Below are positions 17,716-25,764 of a stretch of 41,053 nucleotides of DNA, in pieces (within the stretch, counting starts at the first letter, position 1; each line of letters begins with the position of its first letter). The position numbers were made by a program, and so were the translations under genes. The notes under the pieces were generated by a model. The model was not told the origin of the DNA, did no database searches, and saw only the letters and a program-made list of their open reading frames with translations. This stretch comes from Rothia terrae (lineage in GTDB: Bacteria; Actinomycetota; Actinomycetes; Actinomycetales; Micrococcaceae), in assembly GCF_012396615.1 (NCBI RefSeq), contig NZ_JAAXPV010000020.1, positions 1 to 41,053 of the forward strand. The letters run 5' to 3'.

Positions 17716-18828
17716 TTAGCGAACGACGCTCAAATCACCGTCGGTGGAATCCCACACAACGGTAACGCCCTTAGAGAAGCGCTGAATAACATCCTGACCT
17801 GACCATTCTTCGCCAGATACGGGGTAGCCGTAGCCGTTTTCAAAGCCGTTGTGGCTCCACTGCCAGCCGATGCCACCGGTTTCGAGAACGTGGTGAGTGC
17901 CGGTTGCCGGTGACCACAGCACTTTGTTGGAGGCGCCGTCGTTCTTGCGGAACAGCTGGTATGCGCCACCGTCTAGGAGTCCGCCTGATTCGTTCATGGT
18001 GGGGTAGCCGAGTTCTTTTTCGGCGCCGTTAGCCAGCCAGTAGCTACCAATGCCGCTATTTTCGCGCAGGTAGTGCGCACCGGTTGACTGTGACCAAACA
18101 AAGCGGGTTACTGTACCGTCTTTGCTAAAGCGCTGGTGGACGCCGCCGATACCGTCTGAAATTTCATCGGTGATGGGCTCGCCAAAGCGAGCGGTGCCGC
18201 CCTCTGCGCGGAACAGTTCACCGATTGCACCCTTAATCTCGTGAGCGGATGCTGCTGAGACCTGTGAGGTGAGGTCGGCGGGTCCGCGTCCGTTCTCGTA
18301 ACGGTAGATACCTACGTTACCGAGAACGCGCCAGGGCAGGCCGTTGCCGTAGCCGTAAGCAAGACCGATGCCCGCCGCGTTGGCCTCGGGAGCCAAGACG
18401 GCTGCACGGTGTGCAGGTGAGCTCTTCCAGAAGGCAAGAAGCTGGCCGAGGTCATCGTTGTATGACAGCGCAATGACTTCGCGTGCGAAGGAGTATCCGG
18501 CTGCGCGGGAATCGTTAAGGAAGGCGGTGCCGTGTGAAACGTAGCCCTGCGCGAACTGGCGGCGAGCTTCGGGTTCCTGGATAGCAGCTAGGGTAGCTGA
18601 GTGACGAAGCGGGCCGAGTCCGTTTTCGGCGCGGAACTGGTTGATCAGGTTGAGCAGGGTCTGAGTGTCTGCTGCGCGCTGTTCGTTTGATACCGAACGC
18701 AAGTCTGAGGTTGATGCGTTCGCAACGCTTGTGCCGAGCGTTGCGGTTGCGGTTGCTGCAAGCGCGAAGATACCAACCTGGCGGCGGCTAAGATGTGCTG
18801 AAGTGCCGCCGGCGAGTGAAAGATTCAT
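17716..18828 (-). CDS. Secreted CAP-domain protein with LGFP repeats
   Basis: This is a 370-residue exported protein. I chose the ATG at 18828 because GGAG sits six nt upstream; an in-frame ATG at 18840 lacks a site. The signal peptide (residues 1 to about 38) contains SRRQVGIFALAA, a twin-arginine-like start, and ends near ANA. A CAP (SCP/PR-1) domain follows at about 45-185 (NQFRAENGLGPL, SPAHRAAVL, NVGIYRY). The rest (about 200-365) is a run of LGFP-type repeats (ANGAEKELGYPTMNE, NGFENGYGYPVSGEE), which bind cell-wall material in actinobacteria. The likely role is at the cell surface; the exact function is unknown. Confidence 0.9.
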   Translation of the reverse strand: MNLSLAGGTSAHLSRRQVGIFALAATATATLGTSVANASTSDLRSVSNEQRAADTQTLLNLINQFRAENGLGPLRHSATLAAIQEPEARRQFAQGYVSHGTAFLNDSRAAGYSFAREVIALSYNDDLGQLLAFWKSSPAHRAAVLAPEANAAGIGLAYGYGNGLPWRVLGNVGIYRYENGRGPADLTSQVSAASAHEIKGAIGELFRAEGGTARFGEPITDEISDGIGGVHQRFSKDGTVTRFVWSQSTGAHYLRENSGIGSYWLANGAEKELGYPTMNESGGLLDGGAYQLFRKNDGASNKVLWSPATGTHHVLETGGIGWQWSHNGFENGYGYPVSGEEWSGQDVIQRFSKGVTVVWDSTDGDLSVVR

Positions 18829-18840
18829 GTAATACTCCAT

Positions 18841-19339
18841 ATTGCTGCCATACCCACGTGTGGGGAGATTGTGAGCTGGTCATTAATATTTTCTGCATCT
18901 GAAGTTTATAGAATCGTTATCTTTAAAGCGAGCACCAATTTTTCGTTATCAAACCGATATAATAAGTTCGATTACTTTTTTCGCACACCCAGAACCACTT
19001 ACCTCCACCAGCCCTCGGGCGATGAAAAACCTTGAAATATCAAGCATTTTTTGATGATTTAGAGCCAAAATCGAGAGAAATTTTATTTTTCAAGTAAAGT
19101 TTTGGGCGAAACCAGAAGCGATTAATGAGTTATATATTTCACTGAATTTGTCCCCTTAATTAGTAGCCAACGTAAAATTTATCGGGTTTATTAGTAAGCT
19201 TAACTCACTAAAAATCAGCATTTAATCGAATATAAATTCGAAAACCTAATATCGCTTAGCACCGAAAAAAGTTAGCGCGAGCACATCAGCGAGCAATACG
19301 CATCCCACCCCACACGGCGGACGCAAGAAGACAACAACT
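18841..19339. other. AT-rich intergenic block
   Basis: About 500 bp, visibly much richer in A/T than the flanking genes, especially 18880-19265. Apart from the CAP-gene 5' region (a TATAAA near 18906-18911 on the minus strand) I found no ORF with a ribosome site and no structured RNA I recognise. Such AT-rich DNA is a plausible Lsr2 binding region (inference). Confidence 0.5.
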
Positions 19340-19371
19340 CCCCGGCGAAAACTACCTTGCTTTCACCGGGG
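19340..19371 (-). terminator. Terminator of the small amphipathic peptide gene
   Basis: An 11-bp stem (CCCCGG-GAAA arms) with a 10-nt loop. The one non-Watson-Crick position is a G-U wobble only in minus-strand RNA, and the downstream minus-strand sequence is T-rich (AGTTGTTGTCTTCTTG). Both facts indicate transcription from the minus strand. Confidence 0.7.
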
Positions 19372-19413
19372 CGTCACCGTATTCAAGACAGGGCAAATAC
19401 CCTAGATACCTAC

Positions 19414-19500
19414 TTAGGCTCCGATTCCAAAGATTCCAAGAATCTTAAGAATCAGCTCACCAATACCGCCAATGGCCTGGATGATGCCTGCAATATCCAC
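19414..19500 (-). CDS. Small amphipathic PSM-like peptide (28 residues)
   Basis: A 28-codon gene begins with GTG at 19500, with an excellent AAAGGAG six nt upstream, and ends with TAA. The product starts MDIAGIIQAIGG and ends LGIFGIGA. It contains nine Ile, three Leu, one Phe and seven Gly, and only three charged residues (Asp2, Glu15, Lys19; net about -1). On a helical wheel, Gln8, Glu15, Lys19 and Gly12/22 fall on one face, and Ile3/6/10/13/17/20 and Leu21/Phe24 on the opposite face, giving a clear amphipathic helix with no signal peptide. This resembles staphylococcal phenol-soluble modulins or leaderless bacteriocins. I recognise no specific family. A promoter and a terminator frame it. 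Function (surfactant, membrane-active or signalling peptide) is inference. Confidence 0.72.
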   Translation of the reverse strand: MDIAGIIQAIGGIGELILKILGIFGIGA

Positions 19501-19510
19501 TGTCTTCTCC

Positions 19511-19559
19511 TTTCCAAGGAAACCAACCCGCGCACCTTTACGTGCTTCGGAAACCGAAG
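19511..19559 (-). promoter_or_regulatory. 5' UTR hairpins of the peptide gene
   Basis: In the leader RNA, CTTCGG/CCGAAG (19545-19559, 3-nt loop) forms a short perfect hairpin. The palindrome TTTCCAAGGAAA (19511-19522) lies immediately before, and partly overlaps, the ribosome site, so it could control translation. Structure inferred by eye. Confidence 0.4.
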
Positions 19560-19567
19560 TTTCGCTA

Positions 19568-19596
19568 TTTATACTAATCAGTATTTCAAACTTTAA
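19568..19596 (-). promoter_or_regulatory. Candidate promoter of the peptide gene
   Basis: On the minus strand, TTAAAG (-35, 19591-19596) and TATAAA (-10, 19568-19573) are separated by 17 nt, giving a leader of about 60 nt before the GTG at 19500. Confidence 0.5.
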
Positions 19597-19824
19597 ACAA
19601 TAGATTTTTGGTTAAGTTTTGGCTACATTTAGCCCTCTGACATGGTCAAATATTAACCATTGATTAACGGTTGCCATTTCTATAACGCTTCAATAACCAT
19701 CGGGCCCGACTCTCTGCGCATTTTTCACCAGAAGATTGACCAGAATTCTGACCAGCCATATCTCTTATTTACGTGCCGCCCTCCCCCGCTCTTTTCGCTT
19801 AATACTTCTGAAACAGCCCTTATA

Positions 19825-19852
19825 TTGTCAGACCCCCTTGCTAGGCTAATTT
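19825..19852 (+). promoter_or_regulatory. Candidate promoter of the nuclease/helicase gene
   Basis: TTGTCA (19825-19830) and TAATTT (19847-19852) are separated by 16 nt. This places the transcript start just ahead of AAGGAG at 19861-19866. It supports the downstream GTG start rather than the longer open frame beginning at 19660. Confidence 0.4.
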
Positions 19853-19872
19853 CACCGGCAAAGGAGTACCCC

Positions 19873-22800
19873 GTGTTTTTTACAGACAGTTTCACCACCG
19901 CAACATTCGACGGCAAACCCGGCCAGTCACTGGTGTTCTCAGCGAGTGACCTCGTCAACGCATCCACCTGCGAGTTTGCCACGCTGATGATTCTTGATGA
20001 AAAGCTCGGCAGAACCCCCAAAACAGCCATCACGGATGATGCCATGCTCGAACGCACCGCCGGCCTCGGCGATGCCCACGAGCTTGCTGTGCTCGATGAC
20101 TTTCGCGCTCAATTCGGTGAATATAAAGCTGAGAACGGCACCGGTGTTTACGAAGTCTCCATGGATCACGGTTTTAGCTCAGCAGAGCTTCGCGAGAAAA
20201 ATGCCGAGACCGTTGCAGCGCTAAAGGGCGGGGCTGATGTCGTCTTTCAGGCGTCCTTCTTTGATGGCGAGTTTTATGGGCGCGCGGACTTTCTTCTCAA
20301 ACAGCTAGATGGTTCTTACGCGGTCTACGACACCAAGCTGGCGCGTCATGCTAAAGTCACCGCGCTTTTGCAGCTCGCCGCCTATGCAGACCAGTTAGAG
20401 GTAAACGCTATTCCCGTTGCGCCTCAAGCAGGCCTCATCTTGGGAACCGGTGAACACGTTCTCTTCGATATTGACGATATTGTCCACGTTTTCAGGGAGC
20501 GTCGCGAACGCTTTAAAACTCTTGTGGCGGCCCACGGTGCACCCGGTGTAGCTCCTGTTGACTGGTGGCACGGTTCTCAGGCGATAGCGAGCATTACTCA
20601 GTGCGGGCGCTGCGATTACTGCACGCAACAGGCTCGACGTTTTCAGGATGTACTGCTAGTTGCAGGGTTGAGCACTCGTCAGCGCGCTCGTCTTGCCGAA
20701 CGCTACGGCATCCGAACCATCAACGAGCTAGCCACCTACAACGGCTCGCGCGGCAACCTCACCGGAACTTTAGCTAAGTTGCAGGCGCAAGCGGCGGTAC
20801 AGATCGGTGTTGGCGAGGTTGATGGAACGCGCTCATACGTCCAGGATGGTTCTACACACCAGGTGTCGTATAAAGTCACCGATACTGCTCCTCTTGAGCG
20901 TCTGCCGTTGGCAAATGAGGGCGATATCTTCTTTGATTTTGAGGGCGATCCGCTGTGGCAAGGGACCGATGGCTCATGGGGTATCGAGTATCTTTTTGGC
21001 GTCGTAGAAACTCCGCTGGGGTTCGAAGAGCCGGTTTTTCGTCCGTTCTGGGCGCATAGCCGGGCACAAGAGCGCCAGGCGCTGATTGATTTTCTGGATT
21101 ATGTTCAGGCGCGTCGTGCACAGTACCCCAGCATGCGCATCTACCACTATGCCAACTACGAAAAGCGGGCGCTGCGCGATTTAGCGGCTAAGCATGGCGT
21201 AGGCGAGGACGCTGTCGATCAGCTGTTGCGCGAAAATGTGCTGGTTGATTTGTATGAGACGGTGCGTAACTCACTGCGTATTAGCGAAAATTCGTACAGC
21301 ATCAAGAAATTAGAGCCCCTGTATATGGGTGAAAATTTGCGCGGTGGCGAGGTCAAGGACGCCGGTGCGTCCGTAGTAGCTTACGCCAATTATTGCCAGG
21401 CGCACGATGCTGGTCGAGCTGAAGAGGCAGCTCAGATTCTTGAGTCTATTGCCGACTACAACCGCTACGACTGCGTATCGACTTTGGAACTTCGAAACTG
21501 GTTGCTGTCATTAGTTCACCGCGATGTTGCCAGTGAGCTTGCTACCGAACCCGAGGTTCTGGCGGTGCAAGAGTTGTTAGAGGCCAGTGGCAAAGATGAA
21601 GAAGAACCCACGCCCGCTGAACGCGCCCTTCAGGAATATCTTGAATCGCTGGATACCGATGAAGAACTCTCTGCAGATGATCAGGCCATTGCGATGGTCG
21701 CCTCGGCAACCGGTTACCACCGGCGCGAACGCAAGCAGTTTTGGTGGGATCATTTTGACCGTCTGTCGTCCTCTGTTGAAGACTGGGAAGACACCCGCAA
21801 TACGCTGATTTTTGAGCGTCTTGACGTGGTTGACGATTGGCACGTGCCACCGCGTAAGCGTTCCCAGGTGCGTAGGCTCTCGGGTACCGCGCGTATGGCA
21901 GATGGGTCGTCCTTCAAAGAGGGCGAAAGCGGTTTGTTCTTGATGTATGAGAACCCGCTGCCCGAGTACTTTGAAGAGATGCTGATGGCTGATGCTCAGC
22001 GTTTTGCAGCGTCCAACGGAACCGGGGCGATGCCTCGCGTTCAGGACCGTTCCGGGCATTTTAAAGCCACGCTGGTAGAGGTTGAAAAGCCGTCTGCAAC
22101 CAGTGCAGAAACTCGTGTGCGCGTAGTGATTGAAGAGTCCTTGCCGAAGACCGTCGAGCCGTTTTCGCATCTGCCTATTGCGCTGACTCCGGCGTCTCCC
22201 ATTCGCACGGCTGCCCAAGAGGAGTCTTTGGCTGAGCTGGCACTAACGGTGGGTAATTCCCTGCCGACTCTACCTCACCTGGCGGGGCTCGATATTTTGC
22301 GCAGGCGCGCACCGCGCCTCACGGGTGGTCTCTCGCTGCCCTGCCCCGAAGAGTTCGTTGAGGACCACGGTTCGCTAGCCACTGTTGAGGCGATGTACCG
22401 CGCCGTCAAAGAGCTGGACCATTCTTACATCGCAGTGCAGGGCCCTCCCGGGTCTGGCAAGACCTTTGTGGGGTCGCAGGTTATCGCCAAGCTTTTGGAC
22501 GATGGGTGGAACATCGGCGTGGTGGCGCAGTCTCACGCGGTGGTTGAGAATATGCTCGCCGGCTGCATCAAAAATGGCAAGCTCAACCCGGCGCGCATTG
22601 CCAAAGCCAAAAAGAAGGGCACTCAGCCTAACGACCACGGCTGGCAAGAACTTGACACCGCCGACATTCCGGGCTTTCTGGCGCAGCCGGGCACTCTCTT
22701 TGGCGGCACAGCGTGGGATTTTGCCAACAGCAAGAAAATCCCCGGCCAGGCCCTCGACCTACTGGTCATCGATGAGGCTGGACAGTACTCACTAGCCAAT

Positions 22801-23616
22801 ACCCTGGCGGTGGCACGCGCATCCAAAAACATGTTGCTCTTGGGCGACCCGCAGCAGCTACCGCAGGTAACCCAGGGCTCGCACCCCTACCCCGTTGATG
22901 AATCAGCACTGGGCTGGCTCAGCGCTGAGCACCCCACCCTGCCAGAGAATCTCGGTTACTTTTTGGGCGTTACCTGGCGCATGCACCCCGACTTATGCGC
23001 ACCTGTCTCAGTGCTCTCATACGAGGGTAAGCTGACCTCAGCGCCTCACGCCGCGCATCGAGAACTCTCGCATTGCGCCCCCGGTGTCTACGTTCAAGAA
23101 ATCAGCCACGCCGGAAACACCATTTACTCGCCCGAAGAAGCGCGCGAAACCGTGCGCATCGCCCGCGAATTCATAGGGCAAGAATGGACGCCTGACACCG
23201 GAAAACCTGACACCGCCCGGCCCATCGAACCAGAGGATATCTTGGTGGTCGCCGCCTACAACGCGCAGGTTGATCTCATCACCGAGTATCTGGTGCAGGC
23301 AGGCCTCAGCGACGGTATTGGCGGCGGAGTACGCGTGGGCACCGTTGACAAATTCCAAGGCCAAGAAGCGCCCGTCGTCATTGTGTCCATGGCGGCATCC
23401 AGCGCAGGTGATTCCTCACGCGGTGCGGAGTTCCTGCTCTCTCCCAACCGCCTGAACGTGGCGATTTCGCGCGGTCAGTGGTGCGCCATCATCCTGCGCT
23501 CCGCCACGCTCACCAACTATCTACCCACCAGTCCGCAGTCACTCAATCTGCTCGGACGATTTGTACGGCTGAGCAGAAACGCCCAAAAATTTCCCCACAT
23601 TCCTGACCACCAGTAG
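19873..23616 (+). CDS. TM0106-type RecB-like nuclease fused to SF1 helicase
   Basis: A large 1247-residue DNA/RNA-processing enzyme. I chose the GTG at 19873, which has AAGGAG six nt upstream, over a frame opening at 19660 that adds 71 unconserved residues. From the N-terminus: a RecB-like PD-(D/E)XK nuclease with GRAD (136-139), the DTK catalytic strand (153-155) and QLAAYADQ; a candidate iron-sulfur set (Cys33 plus CxxCxxC at 244/247/250) as in Cas4/AddB; an RNase H-like DEDD region (FFDFEGDP near 353, then HYANYEKRAL and YNRYDCVSTLELRNWLL); and an SF1 helicase with Walker A GPPGSGKT near 857, DEAG near 966, GDPQQLPQV and the C-terminal NRLNVAISR. Family role is uncertain; DNA repair or phage defence are both possible. 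Confidence 0.88.
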   Translation: MFFTDSFTTATFDGKPGQSLVFSASDLVNASTCEFATLMILDEKLGRTPKTAITDDAMLERTAGLGDAHELAVLDDFRAQFGEYKAENGTGVYEVSMDHGFSSAELREKNAETVAALKGGADVVFQASFFDGEFYGRADFLLKQLDGSYAVYDTKLARHAKVTALLQLAAYADQLEVNAIPVAPQAGLILGTGEHVLFDIDDIVHVFRERRERFKTLVAAHGAPGVAPVDWWHGSQAIASITQCGRCDYCTQQARRFQDVLLVAGLSTRQRARLAERYGIRTINELATYNGSRGNLTGTLAKLQAQAAVQIGVGEVDGTRSYVQDGSTHQVSYKVTDTAPLERLPLANEGDIFFDFEGDPLWQGTDGSWGIEYLFGVVETPLGFEEPVFRPFWAHSRAQERQALIDFLDYVQARRAQYPSMRIYHYANYEKRALRDLAAKHGVGEDAVDQLLRENVLVDLYETVRNSLRISENSYSIKKLEPLYMGENLRGGEVKDAGASVVAYANYCQAHDAGRAEEAAQILESIADYNRYDCVSTLELRNWLLSLVHRDVASELATEPEVLAVQELLEASGKDEEEPTPAERALQEYLESLDTDEELSADDQAIAMVASATGYHRRERKQFWWDHFDRLSSSVEDWEDTRNTLIFERLDVVDDWHVPPRKRSQVRRLSGTARMADGSSFKEGESGLFLMYENPLPEYFEEMLMADAQRFAASNGTGAMPRVQDRSGHFKATLVEVEKPSATSAETRVRVVIEESLPKTVEPFSHLPIALTPASPIRTAAQEESLAELALTVGNSLPTLPHLAGLDILRRRAPRLTGGLSLPCPEEFVEDHGSLATVEAMYRAVKELDHSYIAVQGPPGSGKTFVGSQVIAKLLDDGWNIGVVAQSHAVVENMLAGCIKNGKLNPARIAKAKKKGTQPNDHGWQELDTADIPGFLAQPGTLFGGTAWDFANSKKIPGQALDLLVIDEAGQYSLANTLAVARASKNMLLLGDPQQLPQVTQGSHPYPVDESALGWLSAEHPTLPENLGYFLGVTWRMHPDLCAPVSVLSYEGKLTSAPHAAHRELSHCAPGVYVQEISHAGNTIYSPEEARETVRIAREFIGQEWTPDTGKPDTARPIEPEDILVVAAYNAQVDLITEYLVQAGLSDGIGGGVRVGTVDKFQGQEAPVVIVSMAASSAGDSSRGAEFLLSPNRLNVAISRGQWCAIILRSATLTNYLPTSPQSLNLLGRFVRLSRNAQKFPHIPDHQ

Positions 23617-23684
23617 AAAGATAGAATAATGAACCACACCATTTTTCACGCTTTGCTAGGCGAAACTTTGAAAGGAGGCGTGCT

Positions 23685-24404
23685 GTGAAACTTTCACCCA
23701 CGCATCGGGCGCGCACACCCTACCTCTTCCACTTCGACCAGCAAAGCGTAGCTCTCGGCGAAGCGCACTTTCTGGCGTACATTGACACCCTGCTACGTTC
23801 TTTAGATGTGCCCACCCAAACCACCTACTGGGATCAGGTGTACCTGGCGCAAATGGAAAACCAATTCGGTGAATTCACCAGCCCCTCGCTCCTGGATGCC
23901 GGCGCCCAAGATAACAGCGACATGATCAACAGCGTAGGTGCACCTCTCACCGAACCCGAGCTGTGGGAGAAGTTCGAAGCCGCTATCTTTGCCCAAATGT
24001 CATGGCCCAAACAAGACGAAGAGCTCTACCTACCGAGCCTTCCTGAATGGTTGCAGAACGCCCGCGCCTGGGAGTTCGACCCCGTAGCACCCGCACAAGG
24101 ACCAGGAAATATCGGCGGATGGGTGCGCACCCGCGGTCGCACCGGCGCAGGATACCCCGTCGGACTTTTCCAGCTCACCGACCCCCGATCCTTCTGGGTT
24201 CTTGGCTCCCCCGAAGACCTCGCCAGCGTCCACGAACTCTGCCTAGAGATGGCGCGCATCCGCTCAGGTTTTCAGCAAACCACCGCCTACCTCGGCCATG
24301 ATCTGCTCTTTAGCTCCCTTGCCCTGCCCCTAGAATGCAGGCAACCGCTCGAAGAAGAACTGTATATCGCCGGAATTGATACCGAAACGCTCTTTTGGGA
24401 GTAA
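23685..24404 (+). CDS. Hypothetical protein downstream of the nuclease/helicase
   Basis: A 239-residue soluble, acidic, Trp/Tyr/Phe-rich protein beginning at a GTG with a strong AGGAGG site. I recognise no domain, signal peptide or membrane helix. It starts 68 bp after the nuclease/helicase stop codon on the same strand. A Gly-rich segment, GNIGGWVRTRGRTGAGYP, lies near residues 143-160. The strong ribosome site and the lack of any overlapping better frame support it as a real gene. A functional link with the nuclease/helicase is only suggested by position. Confidence 0.75.
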   Translation: MKLSPTHRARTPYLFHFDQQSVALGEAHFLAYIDTLLRSLDVPTQTTYWDQVYLAQMENQFGEFTSPSLLDAGAQDNSDMINSVGAPLTEPELWEKFEAAIFAQMSWPKQDEELYLPSLPEWLQNARAWEFDPVAPAQGPGNIGGWVRTRGRTGAGYPVGLFQLTDPRSFWVLGSPEDLASVHELCLEMARIRSGFQQTTAYLGHDLLFSSLALPLECRQPLEEELYIAGIDTETLFWE

Positions 24405-24507
24405 CCTTGAAGTGAACTTAATCCCCAAGTCAGCTATATTTTTATCGTTGCATTCCCCTGCACAGAACCACGAACCACACGCACGAAAAGGCTCACTCCC
24501 CACCACT

Positions 24508-25113
24508 ATGTTTGTTGTAACTCTTATTCAGCGCGCCGCCACCCTTCCCCAGCTCGATGAGCTACTGGCCAGCCTCAACGAAATGAACCCGTCCGTTCCA
24601 TTTGAGAAAACCTATAAAGACGAAATCCAGGGCGCTTTCACGCAACCCTCCACAGTGCTAGACGCTATCAGCAAAGCCGCCCGGTACAACGGTTTTTGGA
24701 TTGGCGTTGGAGTGGGCGAGCTTAAAATCCCGCGTCTTGCCGGGGCTTTAGGCGCGGTTAGCTTGGCAGAATGCGAGGGTGACGCCCTTGATTATTCGCG
24801 CATGGCAAGCGAGAAAGCACAGTCAGGTTCTCCCGCACGCGCAGTAGTAGTACGCGCGTCCAACGACTACGGCGCTGATTCATTGACCGGGCTTCTTCGC
24901 CTGCTCTACCGCGTGGTCGCTGCACGCACAGAAACAGAAAACCGCGTCCTTGATTTGATTATTCCGGGGGTTCGCGGTCAACAGCGAGCTATCGGCCGCG
25001 CGCTGGGAATTACATCGCAGGCAGTAAGTAAGACGCTGACCCGCTCCTACTGGCACGAAGAATACGCTGCTCGCACCGCTATGCTCGCTCTCTTTGAGGC
25101 GTTAGAGGCGTAG
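24508..25113 (+). CDS. SatD-like protein with C-terminal helix-turn-helix
   Basis: A 201-residue protein. The open frame begins at 24376, but the first 44 residues look non-coding, so I chose the ATG at 24508 (MFVVTLIQRA). Its ribosome site is poor. The N-terminal two-thirds recalls the SatD family (a NGFWIGVGVGEL segment near residues 70-81). The C-terminus carries a helix-turn-helix, GQQRAIGRALGITSQAVSKT (about 160-179), suggesting DNA binding. SatD-like genes often accompany small membrane proteins; none is intact here, but a decayed transporter lies just downstream. A regulatory role is inference. Confidence 0.65.
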   Translation: MFVVTLIQRAATLPQLDELLASLNEMNPSVPFEKTYKDEIQGAFTQPSTVLDAISKAARYNGFWIGVGVGELKIPRLAGALGAVSLAECEGDALDYSRMASEKAQSGSPARAVVVRASNDYGADSLTGLLRLLYRVVAARTETENRVLDLIIPGVRGQQRAIGRALGITSQAVSKTLTRSYWHEEYAARTAMLALFEALEA

Positions 25114-25116
25114 CCA

Positions 25117-25130
25117 CCGGCACGTGCCGG
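25117..25130. repeat. Perfect 14-bp palindrome
   Basis: CCGGCACGTGCCGG, immediately after the SatD-like gene's stop codon and directly before the 59-bp palindromic element. It could be the stem of a terminator, but no T-run of useful length follows. Confidence 0.6.
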
Positions 25131-25131
25131 C

Positions 25132-25190
25132 ACTTTTCGTGGATTTATGCTGTAATTTTCGAGTTTTTACAGCGCGAATCCACGGAAAGT
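25132..25190. repeat. 59-bp palindromic element, copy 1 (24-11-24)
   Basis: Arms at 25132-25155 and 25167-25190 with an 11-nt loop. The right arm ends AATCCACGGAAAGT and the left begins ACTTTTCGTGGATT; the arms match with a few mismatches. It is the same element, with identical arm and loop lengths, as at 31528-31586, differing at three positions in the left arm and one in the right. Confidence 0.88.
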
Positions 25191-25215
25191 TGTCTCTTGG
25201 CCTGACCTAGCCGGT

Positions 25216-25389
25216 TTACATGCGCAAAAGCCACGAAATTACAAGCATCGCGGGTAGCGATGTGCAGGTGGTCAACAGAATAATATCGCGCGTTAGAATC
25301 ATCGACTGCTGGTAACGCGAAGCGTAGTTATAGGCGTTCTGCGCGTGGGCAATGCCCCATTAGATCAGGGCATAAAGATACCCCGCAGT
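25216..25389 (-). pseudogene. 3' remnant of an AEC-family (auxin efflux carrier) transporter
   Basis: Fifty-eight codons read in one minus-strand frame from directly after the stop codon of the neighbouring gene. Codon 10 is an in-frame TAA, and the frame ends with a normal TAA at 25216. The region after the internal stop reads HAQNAYNYASRYQQ, then TRDIILLTT and a hydrophobic last helix LPAMLVISWLL. This matches the AEC transporter C-terminus (conserved AQN-x(3)-YA-x-RY, then a final membrane helix). No start codon or N-terminal part remains, because the thiol-oxidoreductase gene occupies the upstream side. Recognition is from memory of the family. Confidence 0.7.
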
Positions 25390-25764
25390 TTAGAGTGCGC
25401 AACTATCCGATGCGCCGGGCATCCTGTACCTGTTGCGGCTGATCCAGTCGTAGACGCGCTCAGCGATTGGACGCACGGGTGTAGAAATCAGCACCGCACC
25501 CAGTCCGCGAATCAGGCGGCGACGACTGGTTTTCAGAGCTAGACCGACAGCGAGCGCCCCGTAAGCGAGTTGCCTCTCCTCGGTCACGTACGGGATAGCG
25601 CGGGCAAAGCGTCCTCTATCAATGCGGTATGCCACGAGGTCGTCTGGGTAGGCGGGGGCGATCTCTGCGATTAGGTCGAAGTGACGCTGCGCGAACGATG
25701 CACATTTTTGACAGAACCCGCAGTCTGGGTCGTAGAGTAGAGCTCCTGTGAAAGCAGGTTTCAT
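25390..25764 (-). CDS. DCC1-like thiol-disulfide oxidoreductase (DUF393)
   Basis: A 124-residue protein of the DCC1/DUF393 family. The N-terminus holds the defining motif LLYDPDCGFCQKC, with the redox pair Cys15/Cys18, followed by a thioredoxin-like Leu/Arg-rich body and a basic C-terminus. Members are predicted thiol oxidoreductases; substrates are unknown. The ATG overlaps the FMN-reductase stop codon as ATGA, so the two genes are translationally coupled and probably used together in redox chemistry (inference). Confidence 0.88.
   Translation of the reverse strand: MKPAFTGALLYDPDCGFCQKCASFAQRHFDLIAEIAPAYPDDLVAYRIDRGRFARAIPYVTEERQLAYGALAVGLALKTSRRRLIRGLGAVLISTPVRPIAERVYDWISRNRYRMPGASDSCAL

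Noticed and set aside
19660-19872. 71-codon N-terminal extension of the nuclease/helicase
   Set aside because: No ribosome site at the ATG, non-family sequence, and a promoter plus AAGGAG directly before the downstream GTG.
24376-24507. 44-codon N-terminal extension of the SatD-like protein
   Set aside because: Overlaps the end of the upstream gene and reads as non-coding; the family-like sequence begins at the ATG at 24508.
25117-25190. Simple rho-independent terminator for the SatD-like gene
   Set aside because: The second stem recurs at 31528-31586 with the same geometry and there is no U-run, so it is better described as a repeat element.
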